Shown here piece after piece: positions 34,037 through 40,980 of a stretch of 45,545 nt of DNA (position 1 is the first letter of the stretch; every line of letters begins with the position of its first letter). Under the pieces are notes generated by a model that worked only from the letters and a program-made list of their open reading frames with translations, searched no databases and was not told the DNA's origin. Source of the DNA: a virus; the IMG/VR virus record IMGVR_UViG_3300034104_001336, positions 1 to 45,545 of that record; one strand, written 5' to 3'. Made by a program: the position numbers and the translations under genes.

Positions 34037-34414
34037 ATGAAAATTTTAGTATATGGCAGCAAAAACTTTGGAGATTATCCAACGTTTATGCGTGGAGTTG
34101 TAGTAGCAATTGAAGAAAATCTACACAAAAATGGATACCAGGAAAAACATATTAAGATCTTAACAGCAGGACCAAGAAGAATAAATGGCTATACAGCAGA
34201 GTTTATTAATAGATCAGAAGACATGTTTAGACAAAAGAAAATCTGGACTAAGTTTGCTCGTGCCAAATACCAAGATGTTTTAGAAAACTTAGAAACTTAT
34301 AACATTGACCACATTGTATCTTTTAATTCAAAGTCAGACCCCGACAAGAATCATGATGCACTTATTCGCAAGGCTGAACAATTAAAAATTCCAGCCTCAT
34401 TCTACAGATACTAA
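34037..34414 (+). CDS. SLOG-like Rossmann protein
   Basis: A 125-residue protein opening MKILVYGSKNFGDYPTF, the GSRxFxD start of YspA/DUF2493-like SLOG proteins, followed by a second strand LTAGPRRING where the family has its GxxxG/TDxxA loop. SLOG proteins bind nucleotide ligands and occur in defence and toxin systems. AGGAAA precedes the ATG. Ligand unknown. Confidence 0.6.
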   Translation: MKILVYGSKNFGDYPTFMRGVVVAIEENLHKNGYQEKHIKILTAGPRRINGYTAEFINRSEDMFRQKKIWTKFARAKYQDVLENLETYNIDHIVSFNSKSDPDKNHDALIRKAEQLKIPASFYRY

Positions 34415-34423
34415 GGAAAATAA

Positions 34424-34633
34424 ATGCCAACAATTGGTTACGAACAAGCCCACGCTATAGTAGAAAAAAATAAAAATCTTTTCTGGGATGGCTGGAAAAT
34501 TATAGACTGGAAAGCGGATTCTCTTGGAGAAATGTCAAAAGGTGGTCTACTAAAGGACGGCAAGTGGGGATTCTATAAAACCTACGAGCCCAATGAAAAT
34601 GGTTGGGAAGTGCCAGCAAAGTATGTTAGATGA
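34424..34633 (+). CDS. Small Trp-rich hypothetical protein
   Basis: A 69-residue protein with five or more Trp, many Lys and Gly (WDGWKIIDWKADS, GGLLKDGKWGFYK). Beta-rich. AAGGAAA upstream. The end overlaps the WhiB gene. No family function recognised. Confidence 0.6.
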   Translation: MPTIGYEQAHAIVEKNKNLFWDGWKIIDWKADSLGEMSKGGLLKDGKWGFYKTYEPNENGWEVPAKYVR

Positions 34634-34907
34634 AGAATGGATGATGAAAGCTAAGTGTCGTGCCATTGACCGTGAAATGTTTTTTGATAAGTATGAAGAA
34701 GATCCAATACTTGCAAAAACGGTTGATGAAACTATTTGTTTACAGTGTCCTGTTATAGCAGAATGTTTTAATCACGGAACAACAAACTCAGAATGGGGAG
34801 TTTGGGGTGGTGTATACTTAGTAGATGGAGAACCAAGTCCTTCTAAAAACATGCATAAAACAAAAGAGGTGTGGTCTATGATTTTAGATGCGGTGTCAGA
34901 TGGCTAA
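34623..34907 (+). CDS. WhiB-like Fe-S transcription factor
   Basis: Wbl protein, 94 aa. All four cluster ligands are present: Cys in AKCRAID, then CLQC and the Cys in VIAECF (C-x2-C-x5-C), followed by the WGVWGG turn. The basic C-terminal DNA-binding tail is short. Wbl proteins are confined to actinobacteria and their phages; they bind 4Fe-4S and the primary sigma factor region 4. ATG 34623 is chosen although upstream ATGs exist, because it keeps a normal Wbl N-terminus. Related phage protein WhiBTM4 alters host septation and superinfection. Confidence 0.88.
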   Translation: MLDEEWMMKAKCRAIDREMFFDKYEEDPILAKTVDETICLQCPVIAECFNHGTTNSEWGVWGGVYLVDGEPSPSKNMHKTKEVWSMILDAVSDG

Positions 34908-35157
34908 ATTTACTAAAGAAATGTCTGTTGCGGTACATCAGGTAAAGCCTCCGTATCCAAAACTTGTTGTAGATTTTGTAGAGTTTGATCAATACATTGG
35001 TATTCGTATCTACGAAAATCAAATTATGGAAATGAATGCTCCTCAGATGGAAACATTTATGGAGTATCTACAAATGGTTAGAAAACTTATCGAATCTTTT
35101 GGTGTCAAATGTTATTTTGACGGAGCAAAAGGCGATCCACCGAGAGGAACAAGATGA
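34900..35157 (+). CDS. Small hypothetical protein
   Basis: An 85-residue protein starting MAKFTKEMSVAVHQV; ATG 34900 overlaps the WhiB end (an ATG at 34888 in frame is possible). Alternating beta and a helix near residue 50. ATGA overlap with the next gene. Confidence 0.5.
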   Translation: MAKFTKEMSVAVHQVKPPYPKLVVDFVEFDQYIGIRIYENQIMEMNAPQMETFMEYLQMVRKLIESFGVKCYFDGAKGDPPRGTR

Positions 35158-35318
35158 CAGCTGGTAATTTAGTTTGGATACTTGACGAACAAGTAGTTGG
35201 AGAAATTGTTTCTCATGGTGCATATTTTTCAAGAGTAAGGTTTTTTGTAGACGGAATAGAGCATGAAGAGTTTGTAGACAATACTGACTTTATTGCTTAT
35301 GAGTTATACGAAGAATAA
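35154..35318 (+). CDS. Small acidic beta protein
   Basis: A 54-residue, acidic, SH3-like beta sequence (GNLVWILDEQVVGEIV, VRFFVDGIEHEEFVDN). ATG overlaps the preceding stop. It may be a small binding adapter; nothing more can be said. Confidence 0.5.
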   Translation: MTAGNLVWILDEQVVGEIVSHGAYFSRVRFFVDGIEHEEFVDNTDFIAYELYEE

Positions 35319-35320
35319 AC

Positions 35321-35350
35321 TTGACAAACCCATCATGTATAGTGTATTAT
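35321..35350 (+). promoter_or_regulatory. Promoter upstream of 35377 gene
   Basis: TTGACA (35321-35326), 18-base spacer, TATTAT (35345-35350). Shares TTGACAAA and ATAGTGTA..ATAGA with the promoter at 15215. The leader of about 20 bases has AAGGA near 35367. Confidence 0.65.
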
Positions 35351-35376
35351 AGATATACCGAAAACAAGGATATTAA

Positions 35377-35538
35377 ATGATTAAATACGAAAAAGGATTT
35401 CAGTACGATTTCTTTGCACAAGAATGGTCACATACCTGTGGTGCTTGCAACACAGACTTATATGCACCAACCAGAAAACATCTAGAGGGAAACTTTTGGA
35501 TACACACACACTCAAAAAGCTGTCTTGGAGGATGGTAG
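35377..35538 (+). CDS. Tiny CxxC protein
   Basis: A 53-residue protein with CGAC at residues 21-24 and, near the end, HTHSKSC: a likely four-ligand zinc site. AAGGA upstream, own promoter. GTG of the next gene overlaps its stop (TAGTG). Confidence 0.6.
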   Translation: MIKYEKGFQYDFFAQEWSHTCGACNTDLYAPTRKHLEGNFWIHTHSKSCLGGW

Positions 35539-35837
35539 TGAATAAAAAAGAATTAGAAAGTTTAATCTACTATGAAACAGATCAAGAGATGCTGTTAATG
35601 GATGGATTTGAAGATGCTTTTATTGGTTTTTCAAGACGGTGTGGTCAACCAACACTAGCAACATATTCATTTATAAAAATGCTACAGATACTTGTTGAGC
35701 GTGATGGCATGGATGTAATGGAAGCAGAAGAATATATTTCATACAATTGTGCAGGTGCCTGGATGGGCGAACTAACTCCAGTAATTCTATATGAATATGA
35801 AGATCCGTTTTTAGAGAATTGGAAAAGCCATGCGTAG
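35538..35837 (+). CDS. Hypothetical acidic protein
   Basis: A 99-residue acidic, helical protein of a type seen in phages (central Cys, WMGELTPVILYEYED near the end). GTG 35538 is chosen because GGAGG (35527-35531) lies six bases upstream; the adjacent ATG at 35532 would touch it. Ends inside the next gene. Confidence 0.6.
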   Translation: MNKKELESLIYYETDQEMLLMDGFEDAFIGFSRRCGQPTLATYSFIKMLQILVERDGMDVMEAEEYISYNCAGAWMGELTPVILYEYEDPFLENWKSHA

Positions 35838-36240
35838 TGCAGTAATTGTAGATATTGATGGAACAGTATCTCACAGAAGCAATCGTGAGATATATGATTA
35901 CTCAAAAGTTATTCATGATACTCCAGACAAAAATGTTATTGAAGTTGTAAACGCTTTGTGGCGAGCTGGACATAAAATTATATTTGTTTCAGGTCGTGAT
36001 GATTCATGCTTTAATGAAACATATAGGTGGCTAACATTAAACTGCCCACCATTTATTAAACTTTATATGCGTAAGTATGGAGACTTTAGACAGGACTCAA
36101 TTGTTAAACGAGAAATTTACGAACAACTTATTGCACCTGATTATGATATTTTATGTGTGCTTGATGATCGCCAACAAGTAGTAGATATGTGGCGTGAAAT
36201 TGGTCTTACTTGCTTACAGGTAGCCCAAGGAGATTTTTAA
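35830..36240 (+). CDS. HAD-type 3'-phosphatase (PNKP-like)
   Basis: Nucleic-acid phosphatase of the polynucleotide-kinase-phosphatase C-terminal type. HAD motif I VDIDGTVS at residues 8-14, motif II FVSGRDD near 52 and motif IV VLDDRQQVVDMW near 117. Length 136, like the phosphatase half of T4 Pnkp without the kinase. Would remove 3' phosphates so that nicks can be repaired or tRNA ends restored. Next ATG overlaps its stop. Confidence 0.8.
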   Translation: MRSAVIVDIDGTVSHRSNREIYDYSKVIHDTPDKNVIEVVNALWRAGHKIIFVSGRDDSCFNETYRWLTLNCPPFIKLYMRKYGDFRQDSIVKREIYEQLIAPDYDILCVLDDRQQVVDMWREIGLTCLQVAQGDF

Positions 36241-36428
36241 TGGCTAAGAGTTACTTAATTAAATCAACAGAAAATTTGATGGAAATTTATACCAATGCCC
36301 TGGGACATTATATTGCTAGTCGTATTGGAACAAAAGAATCACATATAGAAGATTTTGCTATAGAAGCAGCCAGCTTTGCTGAATGTTTTTATTCTATTAT
36401 TCAGGCTTTGCCAAAAGATAATAGATGA
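36240..36428 (+). CDS. Small hypothetical protein
   Basis: A 62-residue helical protein (MAKSYLIKSTENLMEIY...). ATG in TAATG with the phosphatase stop; ATGA with the next start region. No motif recognised. Confidence 0.5.
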   Translation: MAKSYLIKSTENLMEIYTNALGHYIASRIGTKESHIEDFAIEAASFAECFYSIIQALPKDNR

Positions 36429-36439
36429 GGGGAGGAAAA

Positions 36440-36682
36440 ATGGAATTTGAACTACATCATGAAAAGGATGCTGGTCCAGTAGTTCGCTGGTTTGCCAACA
36501 AAATGCTAAACCTATTACATAAGGTTGAAAAGCCACTATATGATTATGCAGACATGTATACAGCAATATGGGATGACTACGAAGATGAAGATAGTCTTGC
36601 TGTGCCACACAATCAAATGGGAATATTTGATAACCTAGAACCTTTGCCACAATTCAACCACCTAACAGAAGATTTAATTTAA
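36440..36682 (+). CDS. Small acidic hypothetical protein
   Basis: An 80-residue acidic protein. GGGGAGG (36429-36435) sits four bases before ATG 36440, so that start is preferred over ATG 36425. Mostly helical, no motif. Its stop overlaps the next ATG (TAATG). Confidence 0.55.
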   Translation: MEFELHHEKDAGPVVRWFANKMLNLLHKVEKPLYDYADMYTAIWDDYEDEDSLAVPHNQMGIFDNLEPLPQFNHLTEDLI

Positions 36683-36930
36683 TGTCATACGCTAGACTAT
36701 CTTACTCAGACTTGTATGTATTTATGAACATGCAAGGTTACTTAGAGTGCATGGGATGCATGTTAGCACCAAGAACAGTAATGGCTCACTCAACTAGTGG
36801 TGCTTCTTTTCGTACAAAAAGTACACTAATTATGATCAAGCACATACAAGAACATAGGGAATGTGGTCACGATGTTCCAGACGGCATAGAAGAAAGACTA
36901 CTAGAAGACGACAAGGAAAACTTTAAATGA
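36682..36930 (+). CDS. Small Cys/His protein
   Basis: An 82-residue protein with CMGCM near residue 23 and HIQEHRECGH near 55: a CxxC plus His/Cys pair that could bind zinc. Similar short proteins are common in actinophage late regions. ATGA overlap with the next gene. Confidence 0.55.
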   Translation: MSYARLSYSDLYVFMNMQGYLECMGCMLAPRTVMAHSTSGASFRTKSTLIMIKHIQEHRECGHDVPDGIEERLLEDDKENFK

Positions 36931-37058
36931 TACAGAAGATTTTACGATATGCAGAAAAAATGGGTTTAGACAGCGAAGAACTGCTACAGATGACTGTTCT
37001 AGAAGCCATGCTAAAGATTGAAGATGCCAGAGAAATGTGGAAAGAATTATCTAAATAA
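36927..37058 (+). CDS. Tiny helical protein
   Basis: A 43-residue acidic amphipathic helix-type sequence (GLDSEELLQMTVLEAMLKIED). ATG overlaps the previous stop; an extended -10 follows its end. Confidence 0.45.
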   Translation: MIQKILRYAEKMGLDSEELLQMTVLEAMLKIEDAREMWKELSK

Positions 37059-37066
37059 CTCCAACA

Positions 37067-37098
37067 TGATATAATAAACTTGTTAGTCTGTGACTAAC
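37067..37098 (+). promoter_or_regulatory. Extended -10 promoter and leader hairpin
   Basis: TGATATAAT (37067-37075) with a weak TTATCT 17 bases upstream, then in the leader a perfect 7-bp hairpin GTTAGTC-TGT-GACTAAC (37082-37098) directly before GGGGAG. The hairpin could mask or present the ribosome site. Confidence 0.6.
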
Positions 37099-37106
37099 GG
37101 GGAGAC

Positions 37107-38663
37107 TTGGGAGAGTTGAAAAAGTTTATATCATATGTTTTGGCTAGCTCCCTACTGTTTGTAGGGGGCTCTTTCTTTATAGCAACATCTTCATATGCTA
37201 CCCCCCTAGTATGTAATATGTCTACTATTACTGGAGACGATGATGGGTCTTTTCCAATGACCCTACCTTTTAGTTTAACTTTAGGCAATACAGAGTATAA
37301 TCAAATTTTTTATAGTACTAATGCAACTGTAACATTTGGAAAAGCGGATGGAACTTATTGGGACTATCCACAAACACCATCTATATCAATAGCTGGAAAA
37401 GACTGGGTTTCTTTTGGAGAAGGTGCATATACTTCATATGGATATAATGAAAATTCCTTTTGTATAGAGTGGTCTGTTAGACCATTTCCACAGTCTACTG
37501 GACCTTTAACCCAAATGAGATTGGTTGTTACTAAGTTTTCAAATGGTGGATGGCATGGTGAGATTGTTACAATGACAGATCTTCCAGCAGATGCAAGAAG
37601 AGCAATTAGATATCAAGAAGGTCAGGCTGTTGTTCCTATGGAAGCAGCTTTTGATGTTAATGGTGGAATGCCTATTGAGGTTGAGCCATCTCCAACACCA
37701 TCAAGCTTTACAGAGCCTCCAGTTGTTCCTAGTGAAACTCCAAGCCCAACACCTGAGCCAACACCTGAGCCAACACCTACTGCCAGCCCTGAGCCACAGC
37801 CGTCAGAATCACCAACGCCAACAATAGAACCGTCACCCCAGCCAATAGAGCCAAGCCCACTACCGTCAGAACCTGTTGTGCTGCCTTCAGAAACTTCTTC
37901 ACCTATTCCAGTCCCTTCCTTTTCAAGTCCCTCAGAATATCCGTGGCAGCCTGAAGGACCTGTTGCAGTTCCATCCCTAGATCCTGAGCCAGAGATTTCA
38001 TATCCAGAACCATTAATTCCAGATCCAATTGAGAGTTCATTTCCTGATCTAGATCTTCCATCCATTGATCTTCCATCTAATAATGTTATCACAGAAATAA
38101 CTGATGAAGAAATAAATACTTTTACAGAAATAACTGACACTGAAATAGATACTTTCGTTGAAGACTTTACTCAAAGCGGTACAATCTCAGATATTGAGAC
38201 AGAACAACTAATTAATACTTTCTTAGGAGATGGCTTCATATCTGAAGATGAAGTATCTGGACTTTCAGACTCTCTAACTGAAGATGGGGTACTGAGTGAA
38301 GATGAAAAAGAATTGCTTGTAGATGTTATCTTAGAACAAGCAGATGGTAATGCTATATCTACTGAGTTAATTGAAGAACTCGGTCTTGACTATGAAGACT
38401 TGCCAGATGATCAGCCAGTTATGTTAGACAATGGCGTAATCCTTTTTGCAGAAGTAGCAGATGCCTTGGAAATATTTGAAAATCCATCAGAAATTTTAGG
38501 TGCAGTATTTACAGATCCTGGTAAGGCTCTTACTGCTGTGGCTAACATTGGTGCAGACATGACACCAGAACAACGTGAAGAATCACAAACCGTGGTTGTT
38601 GCGTCCATTATTGTTGGACAGGTAATAGCATCAACTAACTTAATAACAGGGAGGATAAGATAA
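37107..38663 (+). CDS. Secreted Pro-rich, EF-hand-like surface protein
   Basis: A 518-residue exported protein. Signal peptide at about residues 1-31 (KKFISYVLASSLLFVGG, then SYA cut). A beta domain (about 32-190) holds two Cys. Then a long Pro/Ser/Thr/Glu linker (about 195-290, PEPTPEPTP-type repeats), and an acidic region with repeated EITDxEI and EF-hand-like DGFISEDEV and DGVLSEDEK loops (about 330-400), ending in a helical domain. A cell-wall-spanning stalk is likely. Start is uncertain: TTG 37107 or TTG 37116, both after GGGGAG. ATG of the next gene overlaps its stop. Confidence 0.75.
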   Translation: MGELKKFISYVLASSLLFVGGSFFIATSSYATPLVCNMSTITGDDDGSFPMTLPFSLTLGNTEYNQIFYSTNATVTFGKADGTYWDYPQTPSISIAGKDWVSFGEGAYTSYGYNENSFCIEWSVRPFPQSTGPLTQMRLVVTKFSNGGWHGEIVTMTDLPADARRAIRYQEGQAVVPMEAAFDVNGGMPIEVEPSPTPSSFTEPPVVPSETPSPTPEPTPEPTPTASPEPQPSESPTPTIEPSPQPIEPSPLPSEPVVLPSETSSPIPVPSFSSPSEYPWQPEGPVAVPSLDPEPEISYPEPLIPDPIESSFPDLDLPSIDLPSNNVITEITDEEINTFTEITDTEIDTFVEDFTQSGTISDIETEQLINTFLGDGFISEDEVSGLSDSLTEDGVLSEDEKELLVDVILEQADGNAISTELIEELGLDYEDLPDDQPVMLDNGVILFAEVADALEIFENPSEILGAVFTDPGKALTAVANIGADMTPEQREESQTVVVASIIVGQVIASTNLITGRIR

Positions 38664-38854
38664 TGAAGAAATGGTTAAAAGATAAGTTTCGTGAAACACT
38701 AAACCAAACATTCACCCTTCTTGGTATGTTCGTAGCATGGGCAGTCCTAGACGGGTCTGCTAAAACAGTAGTTGGGTGGGCAATTTTGCTATGCATAATT
38801 GTGTGGTTGTTTTCAATGAAATTTAGGGAAGGAGAAAAAGATGGTAAAGAATAA
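38663..38854 (+). CDS. Two-span small membrane protein (holin candidate)
   Basis: A 63-residue protein: basic N-terminus, two hydrophobic helices (about 16-30 and 37-51), then a charged tail FREGEKDGKE. It precedes another membrane protein and the wall hydrolases, so it fits a class II holin or antiholin. ATG in TAATG. Confidence 0.6.
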   Translation: MKKWLKDKFRETLNQTFTLLGMFVAWAVLDGSAKTVVGWAILLCIIVWLFSMKFREGEKDGKE

Positions 38855-39125
38855 AACAGAAGAAGATGTAATTGGCTCAACAGCCGTAACAAACATCTGG
38901 AATATCTTTTTTAGAATCGTTGCAGTATTTGCAGCATCTGGACTTTCAATCATTGGTGCAGGTTCCCTTGTGGGAATTGACACTCTAACAGCCGTAATTA
39001 TGGCTGGAACACTTGGAGTTGCAACAGTGGTAGAAAAGCTTGCTAGAGCCTTCCTAGATGACGGTAAGCTGAGTGCTAAAGAAATCAATGCAGCATTTGC
39101 CCCAGTAGATAAAAAGGCTGGATAG
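38841..39125 (+). CDS. Membrane protein, holin candidate
   Basis: A 94-residue protein with two hydrophobic segments (about 22-42 FFRIVAVFAASGLSIIGAG and 47-66), a short polar turn, and a C-terminal charged tail (DDGKLSAKEINAAF). This fits r1t-type holins of phages of Gram-positives. GGAAGGAG at 38827-38834 is a strong RBS. A terminator follows. Confidence 0.65.
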   Translation: MVKNKTEEDVIGSTAVTNIWNIFFRIVAVFAASGLSIIGAGSLVGIDTLTAVIMAGTLGVATVVEKLARAFLDDGKLSAKEINAAFAPVDKKAG

Positions 39126-39144
39126 TATATAATAAAACTAAGTT

Positions 39145-39185
39145 AGACCAGGGTGATTCTCACGACCACTCTGGTCTTTCTTTTT
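39145..39185 (+). terminator. Rho-independent terminator
   Basis: Eleven-pair stem AGACCAGGGTG / CACTCTGGTCT (one G-T) with an 11-base loop, followed by TTTCTTTTT. The clearest terminator in the window, ending the holin transcript. Confidence 0.92.
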
Positions 39186-39193
39186 GGTATAAT
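39185..39193 (+). promoter_or_regulatory. Extended -10, predicted leaderless
   Basis: TGGTATAAT (TGn plus TATAAT) overlapping the end of the terminator T-run; the ATG of the next small gene is 6 bases downstream at 39200. Confidence 0.6.
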
Positions 39194-39199
39194 GGTAAT

Positions 39200-39358
39200 A
39201 TGAACAATCAAGAACTTGCTGCTGTTATTTATAGGGCAATTGTTACAATAACTAAGGAAAATAAAAGTGAGGATAAAGTCCCATCACATGTGGAAATGGC
39301 TGAAAAGATTGCCAGCGATGTATTATTATACCTCGAAAATAATTCTAATATAAGATAA
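39200..39358 (+). CDS. Tiny helical protein, leaderless
   Basis: A 52-residue helical protein with no RBS; start defined by the -10 box 6 bases upstream. Acidic and basic patches (ENKSEDK, EMAEKIASD). No family recognised. Confidence 0.55.
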   Translation: MNNQELAAVIYRAIVTITKENKSEDKVPSHVEMAEKIASDVLLYLENNSNIR

Positions 39359-39414
39359 AACTAATTTAAATAATTATCCCTGTTAGTCTAGATATATAAC
39401 ATTGGGAGGTTATG

Positions 39415-39918
39415 ATGAAATTAAAAGCAATATTATCTATTGTTTTGTCTTTTACTTTACTATCATTTGCTATTCCTGCACAAGCAGGAGAAAGCATCAG
39501 ATATAAATCAGACTCTATTCAGACAATTAAAAAAAATAAATGGACTACTCTAGACTTTAATGGAAAGAAAACTATTAAAGGTAATGGAGATAGATCACTG
39601 TTCTGCTACATGGCAGCAGTTAAAATGAAGGGCAAGAAGAAGCCTGAGTATATTAAACTTAGGTTAGTTAGAGACAAAGCCAAGGGAGCAGACTCTACTG
39701 CTACAAATATTTATCCAGTAGAAGCAAAGCCTGGATCAACATGGGTTGGTTCTAATTGCTGGGTTATTAAAACTAATTCACCAATAAAGGTGCAGATTAG
39801 AATTACTGGAGGAAGTAAGACTTACCAGTCAGACATGAGGCAGTTCAAGATGTGGACTCCTGGTGCAGACTACCCAGCTGATTTTTCAGACTTTATACCA
39901 GAGGGGGCTATTAGTTAA
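39415..39918 (+). CDS. Secreted beta-rich protein
   Basis: Exported protein of 167 aa with signal peptide (MKLKAILSIV..., AQA cut near residue 24). Mature part is basic, beta-rich, with two Cys. I chose ATG 39415 because GGGAGG ends five bases upstream; ATG 39412 leaves only two. Lies just before the wall hydrolases, so an envelope role is likely. Confidence 0.65.
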   Translation: MKLKAILSIVLSFTLLSFAIPAQAGESIRYKSDSIQTIKKNKWTTLDFNGKKTIKGNGDRSLFCYMAAVKMKGKKKPEYIKLRLVRDKAKGADSTATNIYPVEAKPGSTWVGSNCWVIKTNSPIKVQIRITGGSKTYQSDMRQFKMWTPGADYPADFSDFIPEGAIS

Positions 39919-39941
39919 AGGAGGACCTGCCAAGTTTAAAT

Positions 39942-39963
39942 CATGCCCATTGAGATGGGTATG
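39942..39963 (+). promoter_or_regulatory. Strong intergenic hairpin
   Basis: CATGCCCAT and ATGGGTATG pair over nine positions (one G-T) around a TGAG tetraloop. No T-run follows. It lies after the 39415 gene and before the transglycosylase promoter: RNA 3' end stabiliser or regulator. Confidence 0.55.
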
Positions 39964-39990
39964 GGAGCCGATTGGGAGAGTTGGCAAAAC

Positions 39991-40020
39991 TTGACAAGAC
40001 CTACCTGTAACTGATAGTAT
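39991..40020 (+). promoter_or_regulatory. Promoter, predicted leaderless, for transglycosylase
   Basis: TTGACA (39991-39996), 18-base spacer, extended TGA plus TAGTAT (40015-40020), ATG 6 bases later at 40027. Confidence 0.65.
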
Positions 40021-40026
40021 AGTGCA

Positions 40027-40497
40027 ATGCGTTTCTCAACTCTAATAATTATACCCCTAGCATTATTGCTTTTGGGCTCAAGCAATCAGACAAAACCAGT
40101 ATTTATTGATGCTGCACAGATAAAACAAACAAAAATAGAAGAAGCATCTGACAGGCAGGAGGCAGCCTCAAGGTCCTCTAAGAGGCTTAAATTCGCCTCT
40201 CCTGCCTACAATAAAGCTTATGCCAAGAAAACTATGGCAGAAGAATATAAATGGGGCTCTAAGCAATATGATTGTTTAGTTAGACTCTGGAATAAAGAGA
40301 GTAATTGGAAGGTCAACGCAGACAATCCAAACTCTAGTGCATATGGTATCCCCCAAGCTCTTCCTGGAAGCAAGATGGGCAAAGGTTGGAAAACTGACCC
40401 ACATGTACAAATAAACTGGGGGCTGGAATATATTGAAAATAGATATAAAAATCCATGCGGTGCATGGTCAGCCTTTAGGAGTAAAGGATGGTACTAA
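40027..40497 (+). CDS. Secreted lytic transglycosylase (SLT-like)
   Basis: Wall-cutting enzyme. Signal segment (MRFSTLIIIPLALLLLGSS), a basic linker, then a lysozyme-like domain: CLVRLWNKESNWKVNADNP with catalytic Glu near residue 93, AYGIPQALPGSKM, and DPHVQINWGLEYIENRY ending CGAWSAF, the actinobacterial transglycosylase pattern. Two Cys likely bridge. Leaderless by promoter position; the next gene starts right after its stop. Confidence 0.85.
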   Translation: MRFSTLIIIPLALLLLGSSNQTKPVFIDAAQIKQTKIEEASDRQEAASRSSKRLKFASPAYNKAYAKKTMAEEYKWGSKQYDCLVRLWNKESNWKVNADNPNSSAYGIPQALPGSKMGKGWKTDPHVQINWGLEYIENRYKNPCGAWSAFRSKGWY

Positions 40498-40968
40498 ATG
40501 AAAAGATTAACAATCTTATTAACAACACTAGCATTTTTTGTATTGGGGATATCTCCGAGTAATGCTGCAAGACCCTCAGAAGATGATAGAGCCTCTAGAA
40601 GTGGGGCTAGAACATCTTTACACCTGCTAACTATATCTTCAGCAGAAAGCTTGATAGGTACTAGATACTGTAGGGGTGGTCAAAGCCCAAGATGTTTTGA
40701 CTGTTCTGGTTTTATTAAATATATATATGGAAAACAGGGGGTTTCTTTGCCTGGACATGTGGCAGGACAAATGAAATCTTCTACTATTGTTCCAAAATCT
40801 GAGGCTGTTCCAGGAGACCTTGTGTTTTTTGTTAGCAAGAGCGGATATCCATATCATGCAGGAATTTATATTGGTAACAATAAAATAATTCATTCTCCAA
40901 AGCCAGGAAGAAGCGTTAAGGTAGAAAATATATGGAGTTCTAGGGTTAAGTTTGGAACAATATCTTAA
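40498..40968 (+). CDS. Secreted NlpC/P60 endopeptidase
   Basis: Cysteine peptidase cutting D-Glu-DAP-type bonds in peptidoglycan. Signal peptide to about residue 22 (SNA). Catalytic Cys in DCSGFIKYIYG (about 71), His in YHAGIYIG (about 121) and a third His in IIHSP. Length 156. It is one base after the transglycosylase stop, so both would be made together as a complementary pair of hydrolases. Confidence 0.88.
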   Translation: MKRLTILLTTLAFFVLGISPSNAARPSEDDRASRSGARTSLHLLTISSAESLIGTRYCRGGQSPRCFDCSGFIKYIYGKQGVSLPGHVAGQMKSSTIVPKSEAVPGDLVFFVSKSGYPYHAGIYIGNNKIIHSPKPGRSVKVENIWSSRVKFGTIS

Positions 40969-40974
40969 TATAAT
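40969..40974 (+). promoter_or_regulatory. -10 element, predicted leaderless
   Basis: TATAAT ending 6 bases before ATG 40981, right after the NlpC stop; only a weak -35. Confidence 0.5.
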
Positions 40975-40980
40975 ATAGGT

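Noticed and set aside
37622-38140. Long minus-strand Gly/Ser-rich frame
   Set aside because: It is the antisense of the Pro/Glu-rich repeat region of the secreted protein; composition explains the open frame.
39128-39133. TATAAT just after the holin candidate stop
   Set aside because: No -35 or TGn, and the strong terminator begins 12 bases downstream; any transcript would be about 45 bases. Treated as chance.
39943-40014. Possible 23-codon ORF between envelope genes
   Set aside because: It overlaps the strong hairpin and the TTGACA promoter; the AAAGGAGG upstream is too far from the ATG. The regulatory reading is simpler.
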